A DNA stretch of 64,000 bases from Thalassospira alkalitolerans (GCF_002115745.1 NZ_JFKB01000004.1:124001-188000); one strand, 5' to 3'. Positions 19,912-30,270 are shown, counted from the stretch's first letter. Notes: generated from the sequence alone by a model not told the origin. Translations and numbers: made by a program.

Positions 19912-21135
19912 TTAGCCTGTAGCACTGGGATTTGTACGTCTCAAAATATCGGTTGCTGGCACCAGCACAAACCCCTTGGCCTGAACCGCTGGAATCCATT
20001 TTTGCAACGCTTCCAGCGTTAAATCCCGGGGATGACCAATGGCAATCGCGAATCCTTGATGGGTCGCAACCTTTTCAATTCGCGCCAGCATATTGGCAAT
20101 TTTGGTTGCATCGTCGGCATCGTCGATAAACACATCACGTTCCAGAGCCGGAACATCATATTTCCGCGCCAGCGAATATCCGACCGATTGCGCACTGGTT
20201 TTTGAATCAAGGAACAAAAGACCACGGGATTTCATGACTTCCATGACAACCTTCATGCGTTCCGGGTCAGAAGTGAACTTGCTACCCATATGATTATTTA
20301 CACCAACATACCCATCAAACCGATCCAGCATCCACAGCATTTCCGCAAGAATAGCATCTCGGTCAAAGCTGGTGCGCAAGGCATGTGGCCCCGGATCGAT
20401 AGTCGAGGATGATGGCTCCATCGGCATATGAAGCATGATTTCATGGCCATGTGCCCGGGCGTCATTCACTTGATGCTGAAGATCGCGAGCATAGGGTAAA
20501 TAGGAAATTGTAACCGGACCAGGAAGCTTAACCGCGCGCGCCGTCCGTGGCTGATCAAGGCCGGCATCGTCGATAATAATCGCAATAACAGGTGCCGATC
20601 CGGTTTCTGGCGTTAATGCAGCAAACTTTTGCCAGGGCGGCATAGCGTCATCCTGCGCGCCACCATCAAGTCCCTGATGAACGGATGGCGCTGGTGTTTT
20701 TGCTGCCACCGGGTCGGGTTTCTTGTCTGCTGGTGCGGAATGCGGAACAGGCAGTTCGTCGGTTTCATCGCGCTGACCAACCATATAACCGGTGCGGTCA
20801 CGGTTTCCGTTGCTTTCGCTGAAATCGTAATTTTTACTTTTTGGAACGGGGGCAGGTTCAGGTTCATATTCCGGCTGGGAATTTGCGGCCTGTTCGCCAA
20901 AATCACGCGATGCGCGATCAAGTTCCAACATGCTACCCACGGCAATTATTGCAGAAATGGTTCCCGCAACAATTGCTCCACCCAGCATCAAACGTCCGAT
21001 ACCACCCGATTTTTTTTTCGGTGCAGTTTTGCCTCGGCTTCGTTTTTGTGGTGCCGCTTTCTTCTTTTTTGCGGGTTGTGCCCGGCGTGCCACAGCGATC
21101 GTCTCCAGTCTCGTTTGCTGGGTCGTGTTACCCAT
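19912..21135 (-). CDS. Divergent polysaccharide deacetylase family protein (YibQ type)
   Basis: 407-residue exported or membrane-anchored member of the divergent polysaccharide deacetylase superfamily (DUF610/YibQ). The N-terminus is Lys/Arg-rich (about 15-47), followed by a membrane segment at about 49-70 and a disordered Pro/Glu-rich linker to about 160. The catalytic-like domain then starts with IAIIIDDAGLD, and includes HEIMLHMPME, NNHMGSKFT and the end block AIGHPRDLTLEAL. The aspartates and histidines of the NodB fold (IDDAG, MGSKFT) are retained. The substrate is unknown; related genes often lie by envC-like genes, which is not the case here. It is convergent with trpE and divergent from trpG. 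Confidence 0.8.
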   Translation of the reverse strand: MGNTTQQTRLETIAVARRAQPAKKKKAAPQKRSRGKTAPKKKSGGIGRLMLGGAIVAGTISAIIAVGSMLELDRASRDFGEQAANSQPEYEPEPAPVPKSKNYDFSESNGNRDRTGYMVGQRDETDELPVPHSAPADKKPDPVAAKTPAPSVHQGLDGGAQDDAMPPWQKFAALTPETGSAPVIAIIIDDAGLDQPRTARAVKLPGPVTISYLPYARDLQHQVNDARAHGHEIMLHMPMEPSSSTIDPGPHALRTSFDRDAILAEMLWMLDRFDGYVGVNNHMGSKFTSDPERMKVVMEVMKSRGLLFLDSKTSAQSVGYSLARKYDVPALERDVFIDDADDATKIANMLARIEKVATHQGFAIAIGHPRDLTLEALQKWIPAVQAKGFVLVPATDILRRTNPSATG

Positions 21136-21250
21136 ATAGTCATTATATGCCGGGAATGTCGGCTTGTATTTGGAAGCTTTTTACACCCGATCAGGTTAGC
21201 ACCCTGTTAAAGTCGCAAACAAAGGCAGGAAAATGGTTTTTTGCAATCGC

Positions 21251-21278
21251 TTGACGTAGCGGCAATGCCGTTTATTCT
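21251..21278 (+). promoter_or_regulatory. Candidate sigma-70-type promoter for trpGDC-moaC
   Basis: TTGACG (21251-21256) and TATTCT (21273-21278) are spaced by 16 bases, 34 bases before the trpG start codon. The match to the housekeeping consensus is good at -35 and partial at -10. Confidence 0.45.
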
Positions 21279-21312
21279 CTGCGCGATCTGACATTAATAG
21301 ACCGGCGCCACG

Positions 21313-21885
21313 ATGTATCTCCTCATCGATAATTACGACAGCTTCACATTCAATTTGTGGCACTATCTGCGCGAACTTGGCCCAGAGGTCGAAGTGCGCC
21401 GCAATGACGAAATCTCGGTCGATGAAGCACTGGCTTTAAAGCCCGAAGGCATTGTCATTTCGCCAGGCCCTTGCGATCCGGATCGTGCCGGCATCTGCCT
21501 TGATTTGATCAAGGCATCGGCGGGAAAGGTCAAATTGCTTGGCGTATGCCTTGGCCATCAATCCATTGGTCAGGCATTTGGCGGAAATGTTGTTCGTGCA
21601 CCTGAATGCATGCATGGCAAAACCGATACGATGACCCATCATGGGCAAAGCGTTTTTAAATGCCTGCCAAGCCCGTTTGACGCAACACGCTACCACTCAC
21701 TGGTCGTTGATCGCGCCACCCTGCCCGACAGCCTTGAAATCACGGCTGAAAACAAGGATGGTCTGATCATGGGGTTGCGCCATAAACAGCATCAAATCCA
21801 TGGCGTTCAATTCCATCCGGAAAGTATAGCATCCGAACATGGCCACGCTCTTTTAAAAAATTTCATCGACTTCCCCGGTGCATAA
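21313..21885 (+). CDS. trpG: Anthranilate synthase component II (glutamine amidotransferase)
   Basis: Supplies ammonia from glutamine to TrpE. It has 190 residues and one class I amidotransferase domain with catalytic triad C79 (GVCLGHQS), H168 and E170 (FHPESI). It may also serve 4-amino-4-deoxychorismate synthase, as TrpG does in several bacteria; sequence alone cannot tell. It is the first gene of trpG-trpD-trpC-moaC, with trpD 39 bases downstream. Confidence 0.94.
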   Translation: MYLLIDNYDSFTFNLWHYLRELGPEVEVRRNDEISVDEALALKPEGIVISPGPCDPDRAGICLDLIKASAGKVKLLGVCLGHQSIGQAFGGNVVRAPECMHGKTDTMTHHGQSVFKCLPSPFDATRYHSLVVDRATLPDSLEITAENKDGLIMGLRHKQHQIHGVQFHPESIASEHGHALLKNFIDFPGA

Positions 21886-21924
21886 CAACCGCACCGGACC
21901 GGACCGTTAATCGAGGAAACCCGC

Positions 21925-22959
21925 ATGTCGACAGAATATGACCTGAAGCCAGTCCTGGCCAAAGTCGCAAATGGTGAAAAACTGAACGAAGAACAGGCCG
22001 AACAGGCCTTCGATGTTCTGATGTCCGGTCAGGCAACGCCATCACAGATGGGCGCTTTCCTGATGGCGTTGCGCCTGCGGGGCGAAACGATTGACGAAAT
22101 CACCGGCGCAGCACGCGTTATGCGGTCCAAAGCAACCGGTATTATCGCACCGCCCAATGCGGTCGACACCTGCGGCACCGGTGGCGATGGAAGTGGTACT
22201 TTCAATATTTCAACGGGTGCGGCGATTGTTGCTGCGGCATGTGGTGCAATTGTCGCCAAGCATGGTAACCGTGCGGCTTCTTCAAAATCAGGGTCAGCTG
22301 ATGTCCTGATGGCGCTTGGCGTCAATCTTGATGCAGAAATGCCGCTTCTTGAAAAGGCACTGAACGAAATCAATCTGTGCTTCATGATGGCCCCCCGCCA
22401 TCATTCGGCCGTACGCCATGTGATGCCAACCCGGGTTGAAATGGGAACACGGACAATTTTCAATTTGCTTGGCCCGCTTGCCAACCCGGCAAAAACCAAA
22501 CGTCAGGTCATGGGGGTTTTTGCCAGGGAATGGGTCGAACCGATTGCAAATGTACTGAACCGCCTTGGTTCCGAACATGCATGGGTTGTCCATGGCCATA
22601 GCGGCCTTGATGAAATTTCAACCACCGGGCCGACCTTTGTTGCCGAAGTCAAAAATGGCAAAGTCACAACGTTTGATATCGACCCGGCCGATTACGGTTT
22701 TGAAACCGTAACGCTTGACGCACTTAAAGGTGGCGACGCCGATACAAACGCCAAAGCCATTTTGGATTTGCTTGTCGGCAAACAAAGTGCCTATCGCGAT
22801 ATCGTTGTTTTGAATGCCGCTGCCGCCCTTGTCGTAACCGATATTGCCCGCAACCTTGCCGATGGCATCGAAAAAGCCAAGGCCGCAATTGATTCTGGCA
22901 AAGCCGCAGAAACCCTGCAGGCGCTCGTGACCATATCCAATCAGGGGACAACATCGTGA
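21925..22959 (+). CDS. trpD: Anthranilate phosphoribosyltransferase
   Basis: Joins anthranilate and PRPP in the second step of tryptophan synthesis. It has 344 residues. The PRPP-binding GTGGD is at 84-88 within [13 protein letters not shown], followed by [17 protein letters not shown] and, in the second half, [15 protein letters not shown] precedes the ATG. Its 3' end overlaps trpC by four bases (GTGA), consistent with translational coupling. Confidence 0.95.
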   Translation: MSTEYDLKPVLAKVANGEKLNEEQAEQAFDVLMSGQATPSQMGAFLMALRLRGETIDEITGAARVMRSKATGIIAPPNAVDTCGTGGDGSGTFNISTGAAIVAAACGAIVAKHGNRAASSKSGSADVLMALGVNLDAEMPLLEKALNEINLCFMMAPRHHSAVRHVMPTRVEMGTRTIFNLLGPLANPAKTKRQVMGVFAREWVEPIANVLNRLGSEHAWVVHGHSGLDEISTTGPTFVAEVKNGKVTTFDIDPADYGFETVTLDALKGGDADTNAKAILDLLVGKQSAYRDIVVLNAAAALVVTDIARNLADGIEKAKAAIDSGKAAETLQALVTISNQGTTS

Positions 22960-23753
22960 GCGACGTACTTGACCGCATCTGCAACGATAAACGTGACCAT
23001 GTTGCCGCCTGCAAGACTCGAAAATCACTTGCCGACCTAGAAAACGCCGCAAAGGCGCAATCCACCCCGCGCGGTTTTATCAAGGCACTTGAAACATCGG
23101 TTGCCGATGGTCGCTATGGCCTGATTGCCGAAATCAAGAAAGCATCCCCGTCCAAGGGGCTTATCCGCTCGGACTTCAATCCGCCAGTCTTGGCACAGGC
23201 CTATAAAGCGGGCGGGGCAAGTTGCCTTTCGGTTCTAACCGATATTCCCTATTTTCAGGGGGATGACAGCTATCTGGTTGCCGCCCGTTCTGCGGTTGAC
23301 CTACCGGTTCTACGCAAGGATTTTATGCTTGATCCCTATCAGGTGACCGAGGCACGAGCACTTGGTGCTGATTGCATTTTGCTGATCATGGCAGCCCTCG
23401 AAGATAATCAGGCAGCAGAGCTTGAAAATGCGGCACATGCACTAGGCATGGATGTTCTGATCGAAGTCCACAATGCACCGGAACTTGAACGCGCACTGAA
23501 ACTGAAATCCAAACTTATCGGTGTAAACAACCGAAATCTAAAGACTTTGGAAGTTTCGCTGACAACGACCGAGGAATTGGCAAGTATGGTCGATGCAGAT
23601 CGTATGCTGGTTGCCGAAAGCGGATTATTTACGCCAGATGATCTTTCGCGCATGGCCAAAGTCGGCGCGCAATGCTTCCTGATTGGCGAAAGCCTGATGC
23701 GTCAGGATGACGTTACAACGGCAACCCGCAACCTTCTTGGCCTTGCGGCCTGA
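22956..23753 (+). CDS. trpC: Indole-3-glycerol phosphate synthase
   Basis: Closes the indole ring in the tryptophan pathway. It has 265 residues and a TIM-barrel fold with [11 protein letters not shown] starting near residue 58, VLRKDFM in the middle, NNRNLKT, and LVAESGL near the C-terminus. It starts with GTG inside the trpD stop region. No TrpF domain is fused. trpF, trpB and trpA are not in this window. Confidence 0.95.
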   Translation: MSDVLDRICNDKRDHVAACKTRKSLADLENAAKAQSTPRGFIKALETSVADGRYGLIAEIKKASPSKGLIRSDFNPPVLAQAYKAGGASCLSVLTDIPYFQGDDSYLVAARSAVDLPVLRKDFMLDPYQVTEARALGADCILLIMAALEDNQAAELENAAHALGMDVLIEVHNAPELERALKLKSKLIGVNNRNLKTLEVSLTTTEELASMVDADRMLVAESGLFTPDDLSRMAKVGAQCFLIGESLMRQDDVTTATRNLLGLAA

Positions 23754-23773
23754 TACCGGATCGGATAACGGGC

Positions 23774-24253
23774 ATGGCAGATACACTTTCGCATATCGAC
23801 GCATCGGGAAACGCCGTCATGGTCGATATTTCGACGAAGGCCGACACCACCCGGGTCGCCATCGCCAAAGGCCGGGTCCTGATGGCCACCGAAACGGCTA
23901 AATTGATTGCCGAACGCGGCCATAAAAAAGGGGATGTTCTTGGCATTGCTCAGCTTGCCGGGATTATGGGGGCCAAGAAAACCCCTGATCTGATCCCGCT
24001 TTGTCACCCCCTGCCCCTGACATCGGTTGAAGTTACGCTGGAACTTGCAAGCGATATTGACGCCGTCGATATTATTGCCACCTGCAAGACGACGGGTAAA
24101 ACCGGGGTTGAGATGGAGGCACTGACAGCCGTTTCCATCACCGCCCTGACCGTATTTGACATGTGCAAAGCCGTCGACAAGACCATGCAGATTACCGATA
24201 TCCGCGTTGTGTACAAAGAAGGCGGAAAATCGGGTCTGTTCACCGCTGACTAA
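23774..24253 (+). CDS. moaC: Cyclic pyranopterin monophosphate synthase
   Basis: Second enzyme of molybdenum cofactor synthesis, acting after MoaA. The 159-residue protein has the family blocks KGDVLGIAQLAGIMGAKKT, LIPLCHPLPL (H78) and GVEMEALTAVS followed by VFDMCKAVDK. It follows trpC by 20 bases, as in many alphaproteobacteria where trpC-moaC-moeA-lexA is common. Here moeA is absent and lexA follows directly after a 146-base gap. Confidence 0.95.
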   Translation: MADTLSHIDASGNAVMVDISTKADTTRVAIAKGRVLMATETAKLIAERGHKKGDVLGIAQLAGIMGAKKTPDLIPLCHPLPLTSVEVTLELASDIDAVDIIATCKTTGKTGVEMEALTAVSITALTVFDMCKAVDKTMQITDIRVVYKEGGKSGLFTAD

Positions 24254-24340
24254 GCTCTGATCATGCAGAAAATTCATTTCTTGGTCGAAAGAATGCCGTT
24301 AAATGGTGATTCTTCGGGCGGCATGCTTGACCACACATAA

Positions 24341-24355
24341 GAACTAAAGTAGAAC
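24341..24355. promoter_or_regulatory. LexA (SOS) operator of alphaproteobacterial type
   Basis: GAACTAAAGTAGAAC is GAAC-N7-GAAC, i.e. GTTC-N7-GTTC on the other strand, the exact consensus for LexA in alphaproteobacteria. It lies 45 bases before the lexA start and points to autoregulation. Confidence 0.85.
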
Positions 24356-24399
24356 ATCTATGTATTCGGTTTGTTCTTATTACTGGTTCAGGAAATATC

Positions 24400-25107
24400 A
24401 TGCTGACGCGCAAGCAATATGAATTGCTGGTCTATATCGACAACTATCTTCGCGATCACGGTATCTCGCCTTCTTTTGACGAGATGAAGGAAGCCCTGAG
24501 CCTGAAATCGAAATCCGGCATTCACCGCCTGATTACCGGGCTTGAGGAACGCGGATTTATTCGCCGCCTCGCCCATCGCGCCCGTGCGCTTGAAGTTCTG
24601 CGTCTTCCCGATAATAATGACAATGACGCCCCGGAAACCCCGCCAAACGTGACCTCGATCACCAATGCCCGCAAGGCGCCCCATCGACCGGCAACTGTTC
24701 CGTCGGCATTTTCGGATGCTGGCGAGTCTGTCGCATTACCGCTGTTTGGCCGAATCGCGGCGGGTACACCAATCGAAGCCTTGCGTGATCAAAGCACCAT
24801 GGTACAGGTCCCGGCATCGCTTTTGGGCACGGGGGATCACTATGCACTTGAAGTTTCAGGTGATTCCATGATCGATGCCGGTATCCTTGATGGTGATACG
24901 GTCCTGATACAACGCTGCGAGCAGGCCCATGACGGCACGATTGTTGTTGCATTGGTTGATGACAACGAAGCAACCCTTAAACGCCTGAAAAGTGGCCGGG
25001 GTGAAGTCCTATTGGAACCAGCCAACGCGCGATATGAAACCCGTTCGCTGTCACCTGATCGGGTTCGCATTCAGGGCCGTCTTGTCGGACTTCTGCGCCA
25101 GTATTGA
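24400..25107 (+). CDS. lexA: SOS repressor LexA
   Basis: Repressor and self-cleaving protease of the SOS response. It has 235 residues. The N-terminal winged helix (1-65) starts with MLTRKQYELL, followed by a long linker to about 108. The cleavage site is A121-G122 in RIAAG, and the catalytic pair is S156 (GDSM) and K194 (ATLKRL). Cleavage is stimulated by RecA filaments on single-stranded DNA. An SOS box lies just upstream. It is followed by a strong terminator. Confidence 0.96.
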   Translation: MLTRKQYELLVYIDNYLRDHGISPSFDEMKEALSLKSKSGIHRLITGLEERGFIRRLAHRARALEVLRLPDNNDNDAPETPPNVTSITNARKAPHRPATVPSAFSDAGESVALPLFGRIAAGTPIEALRDQSTMVQVPASLLGTGDHYALEVSGDSMIDAGILDGDTVLIQRCEQAHDGTIVVALVDDNEATLKRLKSGRGEVLLEPANARYETRSLSPDRVRIQGRLVGLLRQY

Positions 25108-25132
25108 TCACTTATTCAGACAATCCAGTATC

Positions 25133-25168
25133 AACGCCGCCATTTTCAATTGGCGGCGTTTTTTATTT
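25133..25168 (+). terminator. Rho-independent terminator after lexA
   Basis: A 10-base-pair stem (AACGCCGCCA with TGGCGGCGTT) and an eight-base loop are followed by TTTTATTT. The T-run overlaps the end of the convergent comEC gene. Confidence 0.85.
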
Positions 25169-27328
25169 CGGACTTCGGCCCCCAATGATGATCCATGGCC
25201 AGTCACCGGCTGTTTTACGTACCGTTTCAAATGATGGTGTATCGGTATTCAAACCATAAACCGCAACACCGCCCTGCCACCACAACTGGTCATCGTCAAT
25301 GGCCATCACCTTTCCGGGGCAAATATCACGCGGTATATCATGCGCCAAATTTACAATAATATCGGCATGGCGGCAGGCATAGAACGGATTGACCAGTTCA
25401 CGTGCAACGACAATCCGTTTATCAGCAATGACGGCGGAACAAACCGGAGCGTCACATTCACGTATCACCTGATCCTTCCGATCATCGGAAATACCAAATC
25501 TTGCCATCCAAACCGACTGCTGAAAATCCGAAATACCTGTGGGCAGGATAAGTTGATCCTTTGATTGATCAAAAATAGCCCAGGATTTCTGATCCCCGGC
25601 AACAAGCATATCCGCCGGGCGATACATGACTTGCCCCGCAATCGCGATACACATGGGAATGACGGCAAACCACCCAACCATGTTGCGTCGCCAGATCAAG
25701 CCCCATGCCACGGCGATCATCGCCCCTGTCGCAAATATTCCACTAAATTGCGACACATACCAAAGCCCCCATTCCTGCTGTGCCGCAATCGCCGCAGTTT
25801 GCATCAACAGGGTCAATCCCGGCTTCATTAACCATAATGGTAAAGCCCCTGCCCCAAACGGCATCAACACAAGTGTCGCGACAATCAATGGCATCACCCA
25901 AAAAGCCATAACCGGAATGGCTATCAGGTTAGACAAAATGCCGATCATTGAAATTCGGCCAAAATGAAACCCGATGATTGGTGCTGTCACCGCGGTAATT
26001 AGAATCCCGGTAACAATCAATCCGATGAAAAATATCCCGACACGGAACAACCAGGATCGTTCCCCCGTCCGGTCAAACCATTGTCGTCCCGGTCCATCAT
26101 AAAAAGCGACCAGCACCGAAACAGCGGCAAAGGATAATTGAAAACTGGGGCCAAGCACCGCATCAGGGCGGATCATTAAAATGACAAAGGCTGCAACCGC
26201 CACCAGTCGCAGCGATATGGCGCGTCGATCTAGCAACAATGCCAGCCAAACAATTATCAAGGTCACGAACGCCCGCTGCGTCGGGACACTGGCACCCGAC
26301 AAACCAAGATAGATAATCCCCGACAACATTGCGGCCACAGCGGCCCATTTCTTGATCGGAAACTGCAAACCGATTGCCGGAACAGCGGCAAATACAAATC
26401 GCAGGACAAAAAACACCGTCCCGCTCAGCAAGCCCATATGCAAACCGGAAATCGCCAACAGATGCGCCAGACCGGACTTTCGCAAATCTTCCGCTGTCTT
26501 CGCCCCGACATCACCACGTTCGCCAACAATCAATGCCTTGGCAATTCCCGATTCAGGCCAGGAAAGCACCGTATCCACCCGTTGCATGATCACATGGCGA
26601 ATATATTCAATAGATTGCGATAACGGTTGAAGAACACCGGGATCGGCGGCCTTGGTCACGCGGTATTTGTGCCCAAACACAAATCCGGTTGCCCCGATCC
26701 CGTCAAGATACAGCTTGCGGGAAAAATCCGGATCCCCCGGGGTTGATTGGGCACGCAAGGGAAAAAGGCGGGCGCTGGCAACAATCCGATCACCAACGGT
26801 AAGGTTTTCACCGCCCGGAAGGCTCATGCGAACCTTCCAATCAAATTCCTGTTGTTCCAATCCGTCAATTCGAATTGGCACAATTGTTATACGTGTGCGT
26901 CCGCCCTGTGGTTCAAGAAGGGTGATGTCCCCCTCGACCTCTGTCATATAAAGCGTTTTGGTCAAAAGACCGGATGGCGCCATTTCAACGTGAATGGATG
27001 CAACAAGAACACCGAAACAAAAACTGCTGAGTAGCAAGCATGTGAAAAATGCCGTAATCCAGCGCCGCGATATCCATAATCCGCAAAGCGAAAGAATCAT
27101 CGCCAAACCAGATTGTTCAACCATCAAACGCCCAGAAAGGGAAAAATACGCCGCACAGCCCAACCCAAAGAAGACAACCGAACATAAAATCCAGTAATTT
27201 CTGCCGTCGGCCAAAAGCAATCCTAATTGCGAGAAAAACTTCGCAATATATTGATTTTTAACATTTATATTGTGATTTATTCGACGAATGTACAATAGCC
27301 CGCCCGGCTCACAGTTTCTATCTATCAT
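25163..27328 (-). CDS. comEC: ComEC/Rec2-family membrane protein
   Basis: Probable inner-membrane channel for uptake of transforming DNA. It is about 721 residues with hydrophobic segments at about 45-110, a DUF4131 (OB-like) region at about 125-240, and the ComEC polytopic core at about 260-560 with the conserved LLAISGLHMGLLSG motif. The C-terminal 150 residues resemble the position of the metallo-beta-lactamase domain, but no HxHxDH motif is present. The start is uncertain: no clear ribosome site precedes 27328 and the first 30 codons are AT-rich. Gene context (lexA, gltX) is typical for alphaproteobacteria, many of which keep comEC without known competence. Confidence 0.85.
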   Translation of the reverse strand: MIDRNCEPGGLLYIRRINHNINVKNQYIAKFFSQLGLLLADGRNYWILCSVVFFGLGCAAYFSLSGRLMVEQSGLAMILSLCGLWISRRWITAFFTCLLLSSFCFGVLVASIHVEMAPSGLLTKTLYMTEVEGDITLLEPQGGRTRITIVPIRIDGLEQQEFDWKVRMSLPGGENLTVGDRIVASARLFPLRAQSTPGDPDFSRKLYLDGIGATGFVFGHKYRVTKAADPGVLQPLSQSIEYIRHVIMQRVDTVLSWPESGIAKALIVGERGDVGAKTAEDLRKSGLAHLLAISGLHMGLLSGTVFFVLRFVFAAVPAIGLQFPIKKWAAVAAMLSGIIYLGLSGASVPTQRAFVTLIIVWLALLLDRRAISLRLVAVAAFVILMIRPDAVLGPSFQLSFAAVSVLVAFYDGPGRQWFDRTGERSWLFRVGIFFIGLIVTGILITAVTAPIIGFHFGRISMIGILSNLIAIPVMAFWVMPLIVATLVLMPFGAGALPLWLMKPGLTLLMQTAAIAAQQEWGLWYVSQFSGIFATGAMIAVAWGLIWRRNMVGWFAVIPMCIAIAGQVMYRPADMLVAGDQKSWAIFDQSKDQLILPTGISDFQQSVWMARFGISDDRKDQVIRECDAPVCSAVIADKRIVVARELVNPFYACRHADIIVNLAHDIPRDICPGKVMAIDDDQLWWQGGVAVYGLNTDTPSFETVRKTAGDWPWIIIGGRSPK

Positions 27329-27422
27329 CGGCTGTGGTGCAACACCGCCGCATATGTGTTATAGCCTGCACGCCAAAAGTCACGACGACAAGCAACAACA
27401 TCCAAATAACGGATTAGAGTGA

Positions 27423-28832
27423 ATGACGGTTGTTACCCGTTTTGCCCCGTCTCCGACCGGGTTTCTGCATATCGGCGGCGCACGCACCGCCCTTTATAAT
27501 TGGCTATATGCCAAACACACTGGCGGCAAATTCCTGCTGCGTATTGAAGACACTGATCGGGAACGTTCGACGCCCGAAGCCGTCGAAGCCATTTTTGACG
27601 GGCTCAACTGGCTTGGCCTGACCGCAGACGAGGAGCCGACATTCCAGTTCGCCCGTCGCGACCGCCATGCCGAAGTCGCCTTGGAACTGATCAAGGCCGG
27701 CAAAGCCTATTATTGCTATTGCTCGCCGGAAGAACTTCAGGAAATGCGCGAAAAAGCACGTTCCGAAGGTCAGCCAATGAAATATAACGGTACATGGCGT
27801 GACCGCGACCCTTCAGATGCACCGCAAGGCGTAAAGCCTGTGGTCCGCCTGAAGGCACCGCAGGATGGCGATGCTGTGATCTCGGATCAGGTTCAGGGGG
27901 ATGTTCGCGTTGCCAATGATCAACTTGACGATTATGTCATCCTGCGTGGCGATGGCACACCAACCTATATGCTTTCGGTTGTCGTTGACGATCACGATAT
28001 GGGCATCACTCATGTTATTCGTGGTGACGATCACCTGACCAACGCATTCCGTCAAAAGGCTCTTTATGACGCCATGGGTTGGGTTGTTCCGACATTTGCC
28101 CATATTCCACTTATCCACGGCCCTGATGGTGCGAAATTATCCAAACGCCACGGTGCGCTTGGTGTTGAAGCCTATCGCGATGAAATGGGTTTCCTGCCCG
28201 AAGCCGTGAACAACTACCTGCTGCGTCTTGGTTGGGGCCATGGTGACGAAGAAATCATTTCACAGGAACAAGCCATCGAATGGTTTGACGTCAAAGATGT
28301 TGGCAAAGGCGCATCACGCTTTGACTTTGCCAAGCTGACCAACCTGAATGGCGTTTACCTGCGTCAGGCAGATGACGAACGCTTGGCAAATGACATTGCG
28401 CCGCGGATTGCAAAACAAATTGGCGTCGATGCAATTGATGCAGCGCAAAAAGAAATCTTGATCAAAGGCATGTCAGGGCTTAAAGAAAGAGCCAAGACAC
28501 TCATCGAGCTCGCCGAATCTTCGGTCTTCTATGTGACAGACGGCGTAACGTCGTTTAACGAGAAAGCTCAGTCCCTTATTGATGGCGCACCAGAAGGTCT
28601 GTTTGCCGAACTGGCAAAAGAACTGGATACGCTTGAAATTTGGACCGAAGAAAACGTTGACGCAAGCGTTCGCAACATTGCCGAAAAACTCGACCTGAAG
28701 CTTGGCAAAGTCGCGCAGCCCTTGCGGGCCGTGCTCACCGGTTCTAACTCTTCCCCAGGCATTTTCGACGTGATGATTGTGCTTGGCAAATCGCAAACGC
28801 TGAAACGCATCCGCAAATTCGATGCCCAATAA
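27423..28832 (+). CDS. gltX: Glutamyl-tRNA synthetase
   Basis: Class I aminoacyl-tRNA synthetase charging tRNA-Glu. It has 469 residues: the HIGH-type motif HIGG at 16-19, the conserved [11 protein letters not shown] and the KLSKR form of KMSKS at 238-242. Alphaproteobacteria often have two GltX copies, one of which may charge tRNA-Gln with glutamate for GatCAB; which this is cannot be decided here. It is divergent from comEC and 110 bases ahead of gltA. Confidence 0.94.
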   Translation: MTVVTRFAPSPTGFLHIGGARTALYNWLYAKHTGGKFLLRIEDTDRERSTPEAVEAIFDGLNWLGLTADEEPTFQFARRDRHAEVALELIKAGKAYYCYCSPEELQEMREKARSEGQPMKYNGTWRDRDPSDAPQGVKPVVRLKAPQDGDAVISDQVQGDVRVANDQLDDYVILRGDGTPTYMLSVVVDDHDMGITHVIRGDDHLTNAFRQKALYDAMGWVVPTFAHIPLIHGPDGAKLSKRHGALGVEAYRDEMGFLPEAVNNYLLRLGWGHGDEEIISQEQAIEWFDVKDVGKGASRFDFAKLTNLNGVYLRQADDERLANDIAPRIAKQIGVDAIDAAQKEILIKGMSGLKERAKTLIELAESSVFYVTDGVTSFNEKAQSLIDGAPEGLFAELAKELDTLEIWTEENVDASVRNIAEKLDLKLGKVAQPLRAVLTGSNSSPGIFDVMIVLGKSQTLKRIRKFDAQ

Positions 28833-28863
28833 CAGCGCAGAACAAAAAACTTAAACACTGAAT

Positions 28864-28892
28864 TTGCGCTTTGTGCACCGCAGCACTATGCT
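28864..28892 (+). promoter_or_regulatory. Candidate promoter for gltA
   Basis: TTGCGC (28864-28869), a 17-base spacer and TATGCT (28887-28892) lie 51 bases before the gltA start codon. This is a partial match to the sigma-70 consensus with optimal spacing. Confidence 0.4.
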
Positions 28893-28942
28893 GCTCACAA
28901 CTTGAAACCGTGTTCGTTTAAACAGGGAAGGAAGAAAAAGTC

Positions 28943-30250
28943 ATGGCTCAGAATTCCAAGACTTCCCACACCGTGACACTCACCGATAATGCCACTGGCA
29001 AGACGGTTGAGTTGCCGGTGCTTGAGGGTACTGTTGGTCCGTCTGTAATCGACATCCGGAAGCTCTATGCCGATACCGGATACTTCACCTATGACCCCGG
29101 CTTCACTTCGACCGGCAGTTGCCAGTCTGAATTGACCTATATTGATGGCGACATCGGCATTTTGCGTCATCGTGGCTACGCCATTGACGAACTTGCAGAA
29201 CAGTCTGACTTCCTTGAAGTCTGCTATCTGTTGATTTATGGCAACCTGCCAGAAGCAGCCGAAAAATCGCAATTCGAAAATGACATCACCATGCACACCA
29301 TGGTGCATGAGCAAATGCGCAATATGTATAACGGCTTCCGCCGTGATGCCCATCCAATGGCTATCATGTGTGGTGTGATTGGCGCGATGTCTGCTTTCTA
29401 TCATGACAGCACCGACATCAATGACCCGAACCAGCGTTTGGTCTCGGCGTATCGCCTGATTGCAAAAATGCCGACCATTGCTGCGATGGCATATAAATAT
29501 TCTATCGGTCAGCCATTCCGCTATCCGAACAACAAACTCGGTTACGCAGAAAACTTCCTGCAGATGATGTTTGGTGTTCCTTGCGAGGATTACGTCGTCA
29601 ATCCTGTTCTGGCGCGCGCCATGGATCGTATCTTGATCCTGCATGCTGACCACGAACAGAATGCGTCAACATCGACCGTTCGTTTGGCTGGTTCGTCGGG
29701 TGCCAATCCGTTCGCATGTATTGCAGCGGGCATTGCATCCCTTTGGGGACCGGCACATGGTGGCGCGAACGAAGCCGTTCTGAAAATGCTCAATGAAATC
29801 GGCGATGTGAAAAACATTCCTGAGTTTGTTGCAAAAGCAAAAGACAAGAACGATCCGTTCCGTCTGATGGGCTTTGGTCATCGCGTTTACAAAAACTACG
29901 ATCCGCGCGCCAAAGTCATGCAGGAAACCTGCCATGAAGTTCTCAAAGAACTGAACGTTTCCGATCCGTTGCTTGACGTTGCACAGGAACTCGAACGTAT
30001 CGCACGCGAGGACGAGTACTTCATCGAGAAGAAACTCTATCCGAATGTCGACTTCTATTCGGGCATCATCTTCAAAGCCATGGGTATCCCGGAAAGCATG
30101 TTTACCGTGCTGTTCGCAGTTGCTCGTACTGTTGGCTGGATCGCCCAGTGGAAAGAAATGATCGAAGATCCGTCGCAGAAGATTGGTCGTCCGCGTCAAC
30201 TGTTCACCGGCGTTGTCGAACGCCCGTTCGTTCCGGTCAACAAACGCTAA
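28943..30250 (+). CDS. gltA: Citrate synthase
   Basis: Condenses acetyl-CoA and oxaloacetate at the entry of the TCA cycle. The 435-residue length and the N-terminal small beta domain place it with the hexameric, NADH-sensitive type II enzymes. Active-site blocks are [24 protein letters not shown] and [22 protein letters not shown] precedes the ATG. It is closed by its own terminator and functionally downstream of the PDH genes in this window. Confidence 0.96.
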   Translation: MAQNSKTSHTVTLTDNATGKTVELPVLEGTVGPSVIDIRKLYADTGYFTYDPGFTSTGSCQSELTYIDGDIGILRHRGYAIDELAEQSDFLEVCYLLIYGNLPEAAEKSQFENDITMHTMVHEQMRNMYNGFRRDAHPMAIMCGVIGAMSAFYHDSTDINDPNQRLVSAYRLIAKMPTIAAMAYKYSIGQPFRYPNNKLGYAENFLQMMFGVPCEDYVVNPVLARAMDRILILHADHEQNASTSTVRLAGSSGANPFACIAAGIASLWGPAHGGANEAVLKMLNEIGDVKNIPEFVAKAKDKNDPFRLMGFGHRVYKNYDPRAKVMQETCHEVLKELNVSDPLLDVAQELERIAREDEYFIEKKLYPNVDFYSGIIFKAMGIPESMFTVLFAVARTVGWIAQWKEMIEDPSQKIGRPRQLFTGVVERPFVPVNKR

Positions 30251-30270
30251 TCAGCTTTTACGCAGATACA

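Noticed and set aside
24373..24389. Second GTTC...GTTC pair before lexA
   Set aside because: The spacing is nine bases, not the seven required for the alphaproteobacterial LexA box.
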